Origin: DASSUW01 sp963730535
GTDB taxonomy: Bacteria > Actinomycetota > Thermoleophilia > Solirubrobacterales > Solirubrobacteraceae
DNA: 64,000 bases
Direction of reading: 5' to 3'
NCBI GenBank assembly: GCA_963730535.1
Contig: CAVSRU010000018.1
Span: forward strand, 186,001 to 250,000
Shown: one piece after another, positions 19,956 through 28,884 of the stretch
Layout of the letters: every line of letters begins with the position of its first letter
How positions within the stretch are numbered: position 1 is the stretch's first letter
Translations under genes and position numbers: made by a program
The notes under the pieces: model-generated
What the model saw: the letters and a program-made list of their open reading frames with translations, nothing else
Told to the model about the DNA's origin: nothing
The model's database searches: none

Positions 19956-20336
19956 TCAGCCCGTGGTCGGCTGGCTGGACTGGCCGAACCCACGGCGGTC
20001 GTAGCTGATCACGCGATAGCCGGCCGCGAGCAGTTCCCGTTCCTGGCGCTCCCACGAGTTGCCGTCCAGCGGATGCTGCGGCGAGCCGCCGTTGAGGACC
20101 GCCACGACGTACTTGCGGTCCCGTCCCCAGGCGTTCTCGCGGATCGTCTCACCGAGTCCGATCTGCACAGCACCCTCGGCGCGCGTCATGCCCATGTACA
20201 CGCGATACGGCGCGTAGCCGTCGCGTCGTTTCGGCCATCGATAGGACTCGCCGTTCCGCTCCTGCATCAGGCGCCAATCCTCGGGCAGATCAGGCGACCC
20301 CTGCGGAACGGGGGCGCCCGGGGGACCGGCGAAGTG
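19956..20336 (-). pseudogene. Chimeric gene fragment ending in an alpha/beta-hydrolase N-terminus
   Basis: The frame is open from after a stop at 20337 to a TGA at 19956. Its 3' third, NSWERQERELLAAGYRVISY followed by DRRGFGQSSQPTTG, is the conserved N-terminal part of chloroperoxidase-like alpha/beta hydrolases, where it should be followed by the nucleophile-elbow and about 200 more residues. Here it ends at once. The preceding 85 residues (containing YRWPKRRDGYAPYRVYMG) belong to something else that I do not recognise, and the usual oxyanion HG motif is replaced by GSPQHPLDG. It looks like the fusion of two gene remnants. Confidence 0.6.
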
Positions 20337-20467
20337 CTACGGTCACGGCAAGCGCTCAGACCCCCTTCCGACGTCGACGAACCTGCGGGTTCCTCGATCG
20401 TCTCTTTCGGGCCGAGCGCGCAAGGAGGACTCAACCGAGACCTCCAGCCCTGCAGAAACGAGCATCC

Positions 20468-20782
20468 ATGCATGCCACCATTCGACGCTACGAGTCGATC
20501 GACCAGAGCCGCAAGAGCGAGCTCGTCACGAAGGTCGACGAGACCCTCCTCCCCGCCCTGTGCGAGCTGCCGGGCTTCAACGGCTACTCCCTCATCGACG
20601 CCGGCAACGGCGTCATGACCTCCGTCAACTTCTTCGACACCGCGGCGCAGGCCGACGAGTCGACGCGCGTCGCCGCCAGCTGGCTGCGCGAGCAGAAGCT
20701 CGAGACGGCGCTCCCCAACCCGCCGAAGATCACGAGCGGCGACGTCGTCGTCCACAAGACGCGCGAGCTCGTCCAGGCCTAG
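20468..20782 (+). CDS. Small ferredoxin-like-fold (ABM-type) protein
   Basis: The 104-residue product (MHATIRRYESIDQSRKSEL...) has the pattern of dimeric alpha-beta barrel proteins such as antibiotic-biosynthesis-monooxygenase-like proteins: an N-terminal strand, a helix with VDETLLPALCELPGFNGY, a strand VMTSVNFFDT and a helical region ESTRVAASWLREQ. Catalysis is unproven; many such proteins have no known substrate. The start ATG 20468 has no strong ribosome site close by, but an AAGGAGG lies about 40 nt upstream. Confidence 0.78.
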   Translation: MHATIRRYESIDQSRKSELVTKVDETLLPALCELPGFNGYSLIDAGNGVMTSVNFFDTAAQADESTRVAASWLREQKLETALPNPPKITSGDVVVHKTRELVQA

Positions 20783-20803
20783 CAGCCTCCCGGCACAACT
20801 GTG

Positions 20804-20837
20804 TGCCCGATCGGGCGAGATGCCCGATCGGGCGAGA
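20804..20837. repeat. Tandem 17-bp repeat, each with a perfect 12-bp palindrome
   Basis: TGCCCGATCGGGCGAGA occurs twice, head to tail and without mismatch (20804-20820 and 20821-20837). Each copy contains the perfect palindrome GCCCGATCGGGC. The second copy runs into the AAGGAG ribosome site of the small gene at 20849. The arrangement is like a double operator, or a simple slippage duplication. Confidence 0.9.
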
Positions 20838-20848
20838 AGGAGCCAATC

Positions 20849-21001
20849 ATGACCCTGAAGCCAGGACCTGCCGAGCGCGCCCGCACGGTCGGCCACATCT
20901 CCCATATCGCGCAGGCGCGCGTCGACCAGCGGGTCAGGGAGATCCTTGCCCGCCGCGTCGCGCTGGACCGAGCGCGGCGCGCAGCCCAACGCCTCGGCTG
21001 A
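20849..21001 (+). CDS. Small basic protein, 50 aa
   Basis: The ORF encodes MTLKPGPAERARTVGHISHI... and ends in RRVALDRARRAAQRLG; it is Arg/Ala-rich, probably helical, with no membrane segment. An AAGGAG ribosome site lies 6 nt before the ATG, and the tandem palindromic repeat lies immediately before that. I do not recognise the family. Coding status rests on the ribosome site and the compositional bias only. Confidence 0.5.
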   Translation: MTLKPGPAERARTVGHISHIAQARVDQRVREILARRVALDRARRAAQRLG

Positions 21002-21117
21002 GCAACGGGAGCAGCGCTAATACCGAACATCATGGTTGTCGCGGACACCGCCGACGGAGGCGACACGCGTCAAGGCTGGAACAGCAGAAAGACTGGCCGC
21101 GCAGGGCCTTCCTGACA

Positions 21118-21191
<74 letters not shown>

Positions 21192-21343
21192 CGTGGACGT
21201 GCGCGCGGGTCAGTATGGCACGGCCCGCGCGACTTGAAACGGGCCCCACCGTCCCGGCTGTTCCGGGCCCCTCGCGATGCCGCAACTCGGCGGCGCGCGC
21301 GGGGTTTCCGGGGCGTCAACCATCAGCCAGGAGGTGGGGCCTC

Positions 21344-21982
21344 GTGCTCCATTGTCGCAAGCGCCTATGGACGGCGCCCGTGATCGCTACGGCGATCACC
21401 CTCGCAGCGGCCGGCAGCGCCTTCGCGCTCGTCATCACGGGCACGGACGGGCCGGACCGGATCATCGGCAGCCGGCAGGCCGACACCATTACCGCCATGG
21501 GCGGCCCCGACCGCATCTTCGCGCTGGCCGGCGCCGACCAGGTCGATGCCGGCGACGGCGACGACCGCGTCAAGGCGGGCGCCGGCGATGACCAGGTCAA
21601 CGCCGGCGACGGGAACGACCACGTCCGCGGCGGACACGGCGGCGACACGATCGACGCGGGCAACGGCTTCGACCGCGTCCGCGCCGGGCTCGGCGCCGAC
21701 ACCGTGCGCGGCGGGGAGGGCTTCGACGTCCTGCGCGGCGGCCTCGGTCGGGACAGCGTCTCAGGCGGCCCGGGCAACGATCGCGTGTTCGCGTCCGCGC
21801 GCCGCGACTACGTCGGGGACACGGTCAACGGCGACGAGGGCGACGACCGCCTCTTCACCCGCGACGGCGTCGCCGACACGGTCAACTGCGGCCCCGGTTT
21901 CGACCGCGCGCGCGTCGATCAGCAGGACGTCGTGGCGGCCGACTGCGAACGGGTCAGAGTGAGGTCGCCCCGTGGCGGGTAG
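21344..21982 (+). CDS. Secreted RTX-like calcium-binding repeat protein
   Basis: The GTG at 21344 is preceded by AGGAGG with 9-nt spacing. A signal peptide of about 28 residues (RLWTAPVIATAITLAAAGSAFA) precedes a string of degenerate GGxGxDxxx nonapeptides, for example GGPDRIFALAGADQVDAGDG and GGHGGDTIDAGNGFD. Such repeats fold into a calcium-loaded parallel beta-roll after secretion. No protease, lipase or toxin domain is attached, so it is a short roll-only protein of 212 residues. A Cys pair near the C-terminus (NCGPGFD, DCERV) may form a disulfide. Confidence 0.85.
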   Translation: MLHCRKRLWTAPVIATAITLAAAGSAFALVITGTDGPDRIIGSRQADTITAMGGPDRIFALAGADQVDAGDGDDRVKAGAGDDQVNAGDGNDHVRGGHGGDTIDAGNGFDRVRAGLGADTVRGGEGFDVLRGGLGRDSVSGGPGNDRVFASARRDYVGDTVNGDEGDDRLFTRDGVADTVNCGPGFDRARVDQQDVVAADCERVRVRSPRGG

Positions 21983-21991
21983 GCAGCCCGC

Positions 21992-22051
21992 ATGTACATC
22001 GGACTAGGTGCTCTTCTCATCATCATCATCCTGCTGATCCTGTTCCTCTGA
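21992..22051 (+). CDS. Putative 19-aa membrane peptide
   Basis: ATG at 21992 opens a 20-codon frame for MYIGLGALLIIIILLILFL, an almost purely hydrophobic single transmembrane helix. It ends 24 nt before a strong hairpin. The GGCAGCCCGC upstream offers only a weak ribosome site. Tiny hydrophobic peptides of this kind occur in many bacteria, but expression here is unproven; the frame is short enough to arise by chance. Confidence 0.4.
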   Translation: MYIGLGALLIIIILLILFL

Positions 22052-22074
22052 TCAGCCTCCGGATCGCTATGCGG

Positions 22075-22097
22075 AGCCCCACCGACTCGGTGGGGCT
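22075..22097 (+). terminator. Hairpin terminator
   Basis: AGCCCCACC-GACTC-GGTGGGGCT forms a perfect 9-bp stem with a 5-nt loop, followed by ATCC rather than a T-tract. It separates the RTX-like/mini-peptide genes from the MMPL transporter gene. Confidence 0.65.
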
Positions 22098-22198
22098 ATC
22101 CGCACCGGCGCACACCGGTCCTCTCCCATCGCAGCACGCCTCCGCGAACGCCAGGCTTCGGGACACCCGCTCCCCCTGCTTCACCGGAGGCTCTCTCA

Positions 22199-24397
22199 GT
22201 GCAATCCAAGAACCTCGCCGCACGCGCGGGCCGTTGGAGCGCCCGCCACCGCAAGACGGCGATCTTCGGCTGGCTGGCGTTCGTGATCGTGGCCTTCATG
22301 ATCGGCGGCGCCGTCGGCCAGCAGACCATCCCTGAGGAGGACTACGGCAACGGCGAGTCCAAGGTCGCCGACCACGCGATCGCCGACGCCAACTTCCGCG
22401 ACGCCGCGGAGGAGCAGGTCCTCGTTCAAGGCAAGGGCTCCGTCAAGATCGGCGACCCAGCCTTCAACGCCGCCGTCAAGGACGTCGCCGGTCGCCTCGA
22501 AGGCACGCCGCACGTCGACAAGGTCGAGTCCCCGCTCGCCGCCGGCAACGAGGGCCAGCTCTCCCAGGACGGCCGTTCCGGCCTGATCACGTTCGAGGTC
22601 CCCGGCGACGAGGACCAGGTCGGCGACTTCGCCAAGCCGGCGCTCGCGGCGACCGACGCGGCCCAGCGCGCCAACCCGGACGTGTTCGTCGGCCAGTTCG
22701 GCGACGCCAGCGCCGAGGAGGCGATCTCCAAAGCGTTCGAGGACGACTTCAAGAAGGCCGAGGTCCTCTCCCTCCCCATCACGCTCCTGATCCTCGTCGT
22801 CGCGTTCGGCGCGCTGGTCGCCGCCGGCGTGCCGCTGCTGCTCGGGATCACCGCCGTGGCGGCCACCCTCGGCCTGCTCGCGCCGATCAGCCAGATCATC
22901 CCGATGGACGAGTCGGCCAGCTCGGTGATCCTGCTCGTCGGCCTCGCGGTCGGCGTCGACTACTCGATGTTCTATCTGCGGCGCAAGATGGAGGAACGCG
23001 ACGCCGGGCGCTCCAGCGAGGACGCGCTCGAGTTCGCCGCCGCCACCTCCGGCCACGCCGTGCTCGTCTCCGGCCTCACGGTGATGATCGCCATGGCCGG
23101 GATGTTCTTCGCCGGCAGCATCGTGTTCCAGGGCTTCGCGATCGGCACGATCCTCGTCGTCGCGGTCGCCGTCCTCGGCTCGCTGACCGTGCTGCCCGCC
23201 GTGCTCTCCAAGCTCGGTGACAAGGTGGAGAAGGGCCGCGTGCCGGTCATCGGCCGCATGCGCCACCGCAACCACGGCGAGTCGCGCGTGTGGAACTGGG
23301 TGCTCGACCGGGTGCTCCGCCGTCCGGTGGTCGCGCTCGTCGTGGCCGGCACCCTGCTCCTCGGGCTCAGCATCCCCGCGCTCGACATGAAGACGGTCAA
23401 CGCCGGCGCCTCGGGCCTGCCCAAGGACCTCGAGGTGACCCAGGTCTATGACCGCATCCAGGCCGCCTTCCCCGGCGGGCCGCTCCCCGCGATCGTCGCG
23501 GTCCAGGCCGACGACGTCACGCGGCCCGAGGTGCAGGCCTCGATCGACGCGATGACCAAGCGCGCGCTGGCCACCGGGCAGATGTCCGAGCCCGTCACGA
23601 CCAGCGTGTCGCCCGACAAGTCCGTCGCCGCGGTCTCGATCCCGCTCGACGGCAACGGCACCGACGAGGTCTCGGAGGCGGCGCTCGCCACCCTGCGCGA
23701 CGACGTCATCCCGTCGACCGTCGGCAACGTCAAGGGCGTGGAGGCCAACGTGACCGGCATGACGGCCGGCTCGAAGGACTTCAACGACTCGATGAGCTCG
23801 CACCTGCCGATCGTGTTCGCGTTCGTGCTCGGGCTGGCGTTCCTGCTCCTGCTCGTCACGTTCCGTTCGATCGTGGTGCCGATCAAGGCGATCGTGCTCA
23901 ACCTGCTGTCGGTCGGCGCGAGCTACGGCATCCTCAAGCTCGTCTTCCAGGACGGGCACGGGGAGAGCCTCCTCGGGTTCGAGTCGACCGGCGGGATCAC
24001 GTCATGGCTGCCGCTGTTCCTGTTCGTGATCCTGTTCGGCCTGTCGATGGACTACCACGTGTTCATCCTCAGCCGGATCCGCGAGGGCATCGAACGCGGA
24101 CTGTCGAACGACGAGGCGGTGTCCCAGGGCATCAAGCAGACCGCCGGCGTCGTCACCAGCGCAGCGATCGTGATGGTGGCGGTGTTCTCGATCTTCGGCT
24201 CGCTGAGCATGATCGAGTTCAAGCAGATGGGCGTCGGGCTCGCCGTAGCCATCCTGATCGACGCGACGATCGTGCGCGGCGTCCTACTCCCGGCGGCGAT
24301 GAAGCTGCTCGGCGACTGGAACTGGTACCTGCCGAAGCGGCTGCGGTGGCTGCCCAAGATCGCGCACGAGCCGGTCGTGGAGCCCGCTCGAGCGTAG
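22199..24397 (+). CDS. MMPL/RND-family transporter
   Basis: The 732-residue protein has the actinobacterial MMPL architecture: one N-terminal helix, a large extracytoplasmic loop, helices 2-6, a second loop and helices 8-12. Characteristic segments are VGLAVGVDYSMFYLRRKMEE in the first half and FGLSMDYHVFILSRIREG in the second half, the Asp-Tyr pairs used for proton relay. Such pumps export lipids or drugs with the proton gradient. GTG 22199 follows GGAGG by 9 nt. No TetR regulator or lipid-synthesis gene is adjacent, so the substrate cannot be guessed. Confidence 0.93.
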   Translation: MQSKNLAARAGRWSARHRKTAIFGWLAFVIVAFMIGGAVGQQTIPEEDYGNGESKVADHAIADANFRDAAEEQVLVQGKGSVKIGDPAFNAAVKDVAGRLEGTPHVDKVESPLAAGNEGQLSQDGRSGLITFEVPGDEDQVGDFAKPALAATDAAQRANPDVFVGQFGDASAEEAISKAFEDDFKKAEVLSLPITLLILVVAFGALVAAGVPLLLGITAVAATLGLLAPISQIIPMDESASSVILLVGLAVGVDYSMFYLRRKMEERDAGRSSEDALEFAAATSGHAVLVSGLTVMIAMAGMFFAGSIVFQGFAIGTILVVAVAVLGSLTVLPAVLSKLGDKVEKGRVPVIGRMRHRNHGESRVWNWVLDRVLRRPVVALVVAGTLLLGLSIPALDMKTVNAGASGLPKDLEVTQVYDRIQAAFPGGPLPAIVAVQADDVTRPEVQASIDAMTKRALATGQMSEPVTTSVSPDKSVAAVSIPLDGNGTDEVSEAALATLRDDVIPSTVGNVKGVEANVTGMTAGSKDFNDSMSSHLPIVFAFVLGLAFLLLLVTFRSIVVPIKAIVLNLLSVGASYGILKLVFQDGHGESLLGFESTGGITSWLPLFLFVILFGLSMDYHVFILSRIREGIERGLSNDEAVSQGIKQTAGVVTSAAIVMVAVFSIFGSLSMIEFKQMGVGLAVAILIDATIVRGVLLPAAMKLLGDWNWYLPKRLRWLPKIAHEPVVEPARA

Positions 24398-24440
24398 ATA
24401 GGGTTTTCGCCCTCCGATCCCCGCTTCGCCCATCCGCGAA

Positions 24441-24470
24441 ATCTCCGCCGGCCGACGTGTCGGCGGAGAT
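24441..24470 (+). terminator. Hairpin terminator after MMPL gene
   Basis: ATCTCCGCCG and CGGCGGAGAT form a perfect 10-bp stem around a 10-nt loop, 43 nt after the transporter stop. The downstream sequence CTTCGTG has no T-tract. It lies just before the phosphofructokinase gene. Confidence 0.65.
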
Positions 24471-24500
24471 CTTCGTGCGACGTTACCGTTTCCGCGCACT

Positions 24501-25535
<1,035 letters not shown>

Positions 25536-25545
25536 CGTCGCGGGC

Positions 25546-25914
25546 ATGTTCAAACAGGGCCCCATCCCGGCGTTCGTCCACGGACTGCTCGAGTACTGCG
25601 CCGGCGCCCTGCTGATCGCCGCGCCGTTCCTGTTCACGTTCGACTCCGACACGGCGACCGCCGTGGCGATCGTCGCCGGCGTCGCCGTGCTCATCATCGC
25701 CGCGTCGACGGCCATGTCGACCGGGCTGATCAAATCGATCCCCGTGCACGCGCACGTGATCCTCGACTACGCGCTGGCCAGCCTCCTCATCGCGTCCCCG
25801 TTCCTCTTCGGGTTCGACGACGACGGCACCGCCACCGCGTTCTTCATCGTGCTCGGCGTCGTGCACCTGCTGCTCACGATCGCCACCCGCTTCCTGGGCG
25901 CCGAGGCGCACTAG
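25546..25914 (+). CDS. Small four-helix membrane protein (SPW-repeat-like)
   Basis: The 122-residue product has four hydrophobic segments arranged as two similar halves. Each contains a (A/S)PFLF(T/G)F segment: AAPFLFTFDSD and ASPFLFGFDDD. This internal duplication resembles SPW-repeat membrane proteins. No active-site residues are evident and its role is unknown. It follows the phosphofructokinase gene by 10 nt and is likely in the same transcript. Confidence 0.72.
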   Translation: MFKQGPIPAFVHGLLEYCAGALLIAAPFLFTFDSDTATAVAIVAGVAVLIIAASTAMSTGLIKSIPVHAHVILDYALASLLIASPFLFGFDDDGTATAFFIVLGVVHLLLTIATRFLGAEAH

Positions 25915-25936
25915 CCAAAGGGCTAGGCCGTGTTGA

Positions 25937-25954
25937 CTGTCCGATCGCGGACAG
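25937..25954 (+). terminator. Hairpin between membrane-protein gene and secreted-protein gene
   Basis: CTGTCCG-ATCG-CGGACAG is a perfect 7-bp stem with a 4-nt loop, 22 nt after the preceding stop. TTGACT at 25933-25938 overlaps its left edge and could be a -35 box for the next gene, but the matching -10 (AGATTC, 17 nt on) is poor. Confidence 0.45.
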
Positions 25955-26005
25955 GAGATTCTGGCGCGCATCAACCTTCGATGCCCCCAAAGGAGGGGAT
26001 GGAAC

Positions 26006-26901
26006 GTGCGAAGGATTCTCTCTCTCGCGACCGCTGGGTCGGTCGCGATCGTCTTGTCGCTGGTAGCGGTCGGCGTCGCTCATCCGCCGGCGACGCCGCT
26101 GTCCGGCGCGATCTTCACGACCGACGTGACGGGCGTGCCGGTCAACCTGAACCACTACGCGGCCAAGGAGGACGTGTACCTCAACGGCGGTCCGGGCATC
26201 AACGCGCCCGACGACGCCGCCGGATTGCCGGCGGGAACGTACTACGTTCCAGGTGACCGACCCGTCCGGCAAGACGCTGCTCTCGACGGACGCCGTGAGC
26301 TGTCGTCAGTTCACCGTCGACGGCTCGGGCAGTGATCCAGAGCGTGGCGCCCTCCGGTGCGTGTGCGCACGCCACGGGCATCGATGGCGAGGACCTCGGC
26401 ATCACCGTCCAGCTCTTCCCCTTCGCCGACACGCCGAATAACGGCGGCGTGTACAAGGTGTGGGTCACGCCCACCACGGACCTCGACTGCGATGCGCCGG
26501 GGAACAAGCACTGCTTCGTTCCGCATCACAGCAAGACCGACAACTTCAAGGTCAAGGCCAAGAACATCGTCGAGATCGACACGCGGTTCTCGAAGCCCGG
26601 CGTTTCGGGCTACATCGATGGGCTGGCGGCGACGTGGATCGACACCAACGGCGCCAGCAACATCAAGTACTCGGAGTACAACCCTGCCGTGCTCGCCTTC
26701 CACGAGGCGCACGTCGAGGCCGCCGAGCAGGGCAGCCACCAGATCGTGATCAGCGATCAGCCCGGCTGCACCATCGACGACGCGCACGCCGCCGGCAAGA
26801 CGTACCTGCCGGTCAACGGCACGGTGACCGTCCCGGTCTCCGTCAAGAACCACTCCGCCGGGGACGCGACGTACTTCGTCGACGTCCACTGCGTGGGCTA
26901 G
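26006..26901 (+). CDS. Secreted protein of unknown function, two frameshifts
   Basis: GTG 26006 follows an excellent AAAGGAGG. A signal peptide (MRRILSLATAGSVAIVLSLV...) is followed by a prealbumin-like segment GLPAGTYY. Continuous protein sequence then needs two frame changes. At about 26247 the reading moves to a frame coding VTDPSGKTLLSTDAVSCRQF, and at about 26331 to a frame that runs to 26901 and codes QSVAPSGACAHATG and Cys-rich beta segments. Each change is explained by one extra base; the total, 896 nt, is two more than a multiple of three. The intact product would be about 297 residues, with Cys residues probably in disulfides. Family not recognised. Confidence 0.7.
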
Positions 26902-26909
26902 TACACCCC

Positions 26910-26941
26910 ACCCGGGCGGCGGCCGTGGCCGCCGCCCGGGT
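26910..26941 (+). terminator. Perfect 32-bp GC palindrome, likely terminator
   Basis: A 15-bp perfect stem starting ACCCGGGCGGC and ending GCCGCCCGGGT folds around GT. It sits 9 nt after the stop of the secreted protein and 3 nt before the 3' end of the convergent tRNA-Val gene, so it may terminate transcription from both sides. Confidence 0.7.
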
Positions 26942-26943
26942 CA

Positions 26944-27017
26944 TGGGCGGTCGCGGGCTCGAACCGCGGACCTCCTGCGTGTAAAGCAGGCGCTCTGACC
27001 AGCTGAGCTAACCGCCC
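26944..27017 (-). tRNA. tRNA-Val (TAC)
   Basis: The minus strand folds as a full cloverleaf: acceptor GGGCGGT/ACCGCCC, D-arm GCTC..GAGC, anticodon stem CCTGC/GCAGG with loop TTTACAC (anticodon TAC), T-arm CGCGG-TTCGAGC-CCGCG and discriminator A. CCA is not encoded. Confidence 0.95.
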
Positions 27018-27033
27018 GGGTCGCCCGGTGATG

Positions 27034-28827
27034 CTAGTCGCGGACGAGCGGCAGGATGAGCTTGCTGCCTCGTGGCGTGAGCGAGAGCTTGGTGCCGGGC
27101 TTCGGCCGGATCGTGTAGTCGTGGTCGGTCGAGACCACCACGAGGCCGATCCGGTGGCCGGCCTTGAACAGGTAGTCGTCGGGCTGGAGGTCCCAGCGCA
27201 GCCGGTACGTCTTCCCGCGCTCGACGCGCTGTGTGCGGGCGGGGTCGGAGCGGTTCTGGGGGTCGAGCCACCCGCGGGTGACCATGACCGGGGCGCCCGA
27301 GCTGTAGTCGACGAGCACGGCGGTGAGGTTCGCCGCCGTGCGGTTCTTGACCGCCATCTTCAGGCTCACCCAGGGCGTGCCGCTGAGGCGGGCGTCGCCC
27401 GCGAGCGGCCGGGTCAGGTACGCCAGCCGGTTCGGATGGTCGGCGTCGGGGTTCTGGATCAGCACGTCGTCGGTATCGAGCTCGCGGCCGCGGTCGACGA
27501 ACGTGTGCTTGCGGCGCGAGCCGCGCGGGCCACGGTCGGACAGCGCCCCGGAGCGGGTCAGCCACAGTCGCGTCGTCTGAGCGCCCTCGGCCGGCCACTG
27601 GTTCTCGGACGTGTAGGCGCCGTCCTCGCGCTGGAGCGTCACGCGCGGCTCGGCCATGATCCCGTTGGGGACGCCGAACAGCCAGTGGTCGAACCAGCGG
27701 TTCTCGGTGACCTTGTAGTCGGTCGTGCCGCGGGGGCCGCCGTGGCCGCCGTTGTGCAGCCAGAGCTTGCGCGGGACGGCGAGGCGCTGCCACCACGCGG
27801 CGAACGCCTTCGTCTTCACGTTCCAGTCGTTGAGGCCGTGGACGACGAACACGCTCGCCTTGATCCTGCGGGCACGGGACAGGTAGTCGCGCTTGGCCCA
27901 GAAGTCGCTGTAGTCGCCGGTCACGCGGTCCTGGCGGGCGACCAGCTTGCGCCGCTGCGCCGCGCAGGTGGTGCGCATGCGGGCGGCGACGAAATCGGCG
28001 AGCACGTCGGTGTCCTCGCCCAGGTACTCGTTCTCGCCCGCGCCCTGGGTCTCCGAGTGGGGCGCGACGACGAGGCCGTTGGCGCGGTAGTAGTCGTACC
28101 AGGAGGAGATCGCCGAGACGGGGATGATCGTGCGCAGGCCCTCGACGCCGGTGGTGGCGACCTGGTTCGGGAGCGTGCCGTTGTACGAGACGCCGGTCAT
28201 GCCCACGGTGCCGGTCGTCCAGTCCGCGCGCACGATGTTGCCATCGGCGTCGTAGCCGGGCGCGCGGCCGTTGAGCCAGTCGATGACCGCCTTGGTGCCA
28301 AGCGTCTCCCAGCGTCCCCCGATGTCGGGGCAGCCGTCCGAGTTGAAGGTCCCGATGCTCTCCCCGAGCACCACCGCATAGCCGCGCGGGACGTAGTAGT
28401 TGTCGAGGCTCGAGCCGGGGAGGTCGCCACGAGCGCTGGCGGAGGTGGCGAGCGCGCGGCGGAACTGGGAGCCCCGCTCCTGCGGCATCTGATCGAGGTC
28501 GACCGGATGGTTGACGGCCTTCCCGAGGTCGCCCCGGTAGGGGCTGTGCTCGAAGATCACGGGGACCTTGATGTTCTGGGTCTGCGTCTCGGCCGGGCGG
28601 CTGATGCGGATGCGGATGCGGTCGTTGCGCCCGTCGGCGTCGGTGTCGAGCCGGGTCCGGACGTAGATGGTCTCCTCGATCGCGTTCTCGAACGCGAACT
28701 GCGGCTGGGTTACGCCGTTCTCGACCTTCAGCCACGGCGGAGGCTCCTGGCCGGCGGCCACGGGTGCAGTCGCGCCGAGGGCGACGAGCGCAGCGCCGAT
28801 GGCGAGCAGATGACGGCCGGACAGCAT
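27034..28827 (-). CDS. Secreted X-Pro dipeptidyl-peptidase (S15) family hydrolase
   Basis: The 597-residue protein has a signal peptide (MLSGRHLLAIGAALVALGAT...) after an ATG with GGGAGG 7 nt upstream. An earlier in-frame ATG exists but has no ribosome site. The alpha/beta-hydrolase domain has the S15 nucleophile motif GMTGVSYNGTLPN, Asp in VVHGLNDWNVK and His in LHNGGHGGP, followed by a C-terminal jelly-roll of the PepX_C type. It should hydrolyse X-Pro peptides or esters outside the cell; cocaine-esterase-like acyl hydrolysis is an alternative. The gene is flanked by tRNA-Val and a divergent SDR gene. Confidence 0.92.
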   Translation of the reverse strand: MLSGRHLLAIGAALVALGATAPVAAGQEPPPWLKVENGVTQPQFAFENAIEETIYVRTRLDTDADGRNDRIRIRISRPAETQTQNIKVPVIFEHSPYRGDLGKAVNHPVDLDQMPQERGSQFRRALATSASARGDLPGSSLDNYYVPRGYAVVLGESIGTFNSDGCPDIGGRWETLGTKAVIDWLNGRAPGYDADGNIVRADWTTGTVGMTGVSYNGTLPNQVATTGVEGLRTIIPVSAISSWYDYYRANGLVVAPHSETQGAGENEYLGEDTDVLADFVAARMRTTCAAQRRKLVARQDRVTGDYSDFWAKRDYLSRARRIKASVFVVHGLNDWNVKTKAFAAWWQRLAVPRKLWLHNGGHGGPRGTTDYKVTENRWFDHWLFGVPNGIMAEPRVTLQREDGAYTSENQWPAEGAQTTRLWLTRSGALSDRGPRGSRRKHTFVDRGRELDTDDVLIQNPDADHPNRLAYLTRPLAGDARLSGTPWVSLKMAVKNRTAANLTAVLVDYSSGAPVMVTRGWLDPQNRSDPARTQRVERGKTYRLRWDLQPDDYLFKAGHRIGLVVVSTDHDYTIRPKPGTKLSLTPRGSKLILPLVRD

Positions 28828-28884
28828 CAAACCCCTCCCGTGCTCGATGGCCATACCGTAGCTCCGGATGCGATGATCGACCGG

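Noticed and set aside
20267..20989. Long minus-strand ORF over the small ABM-type gene
   Set aside because: It is the antisense of two better-supported plus-strand genes and has no recognisable domain.
21010..21050. A GCGCTAATACCGAA stretch resembling a conserved 16S rRNA segment
   Set aside because: Only about a dozen bases match and the flanks do not resemble rRNA; taken as chance in the tRNA-Asp flank.
22016..22031. CATCATCATCATC simple repeat as a regulatory or phase-variable tract
   Set aside because: It encodes the Ile run of the mini-peptide and is only four units long.
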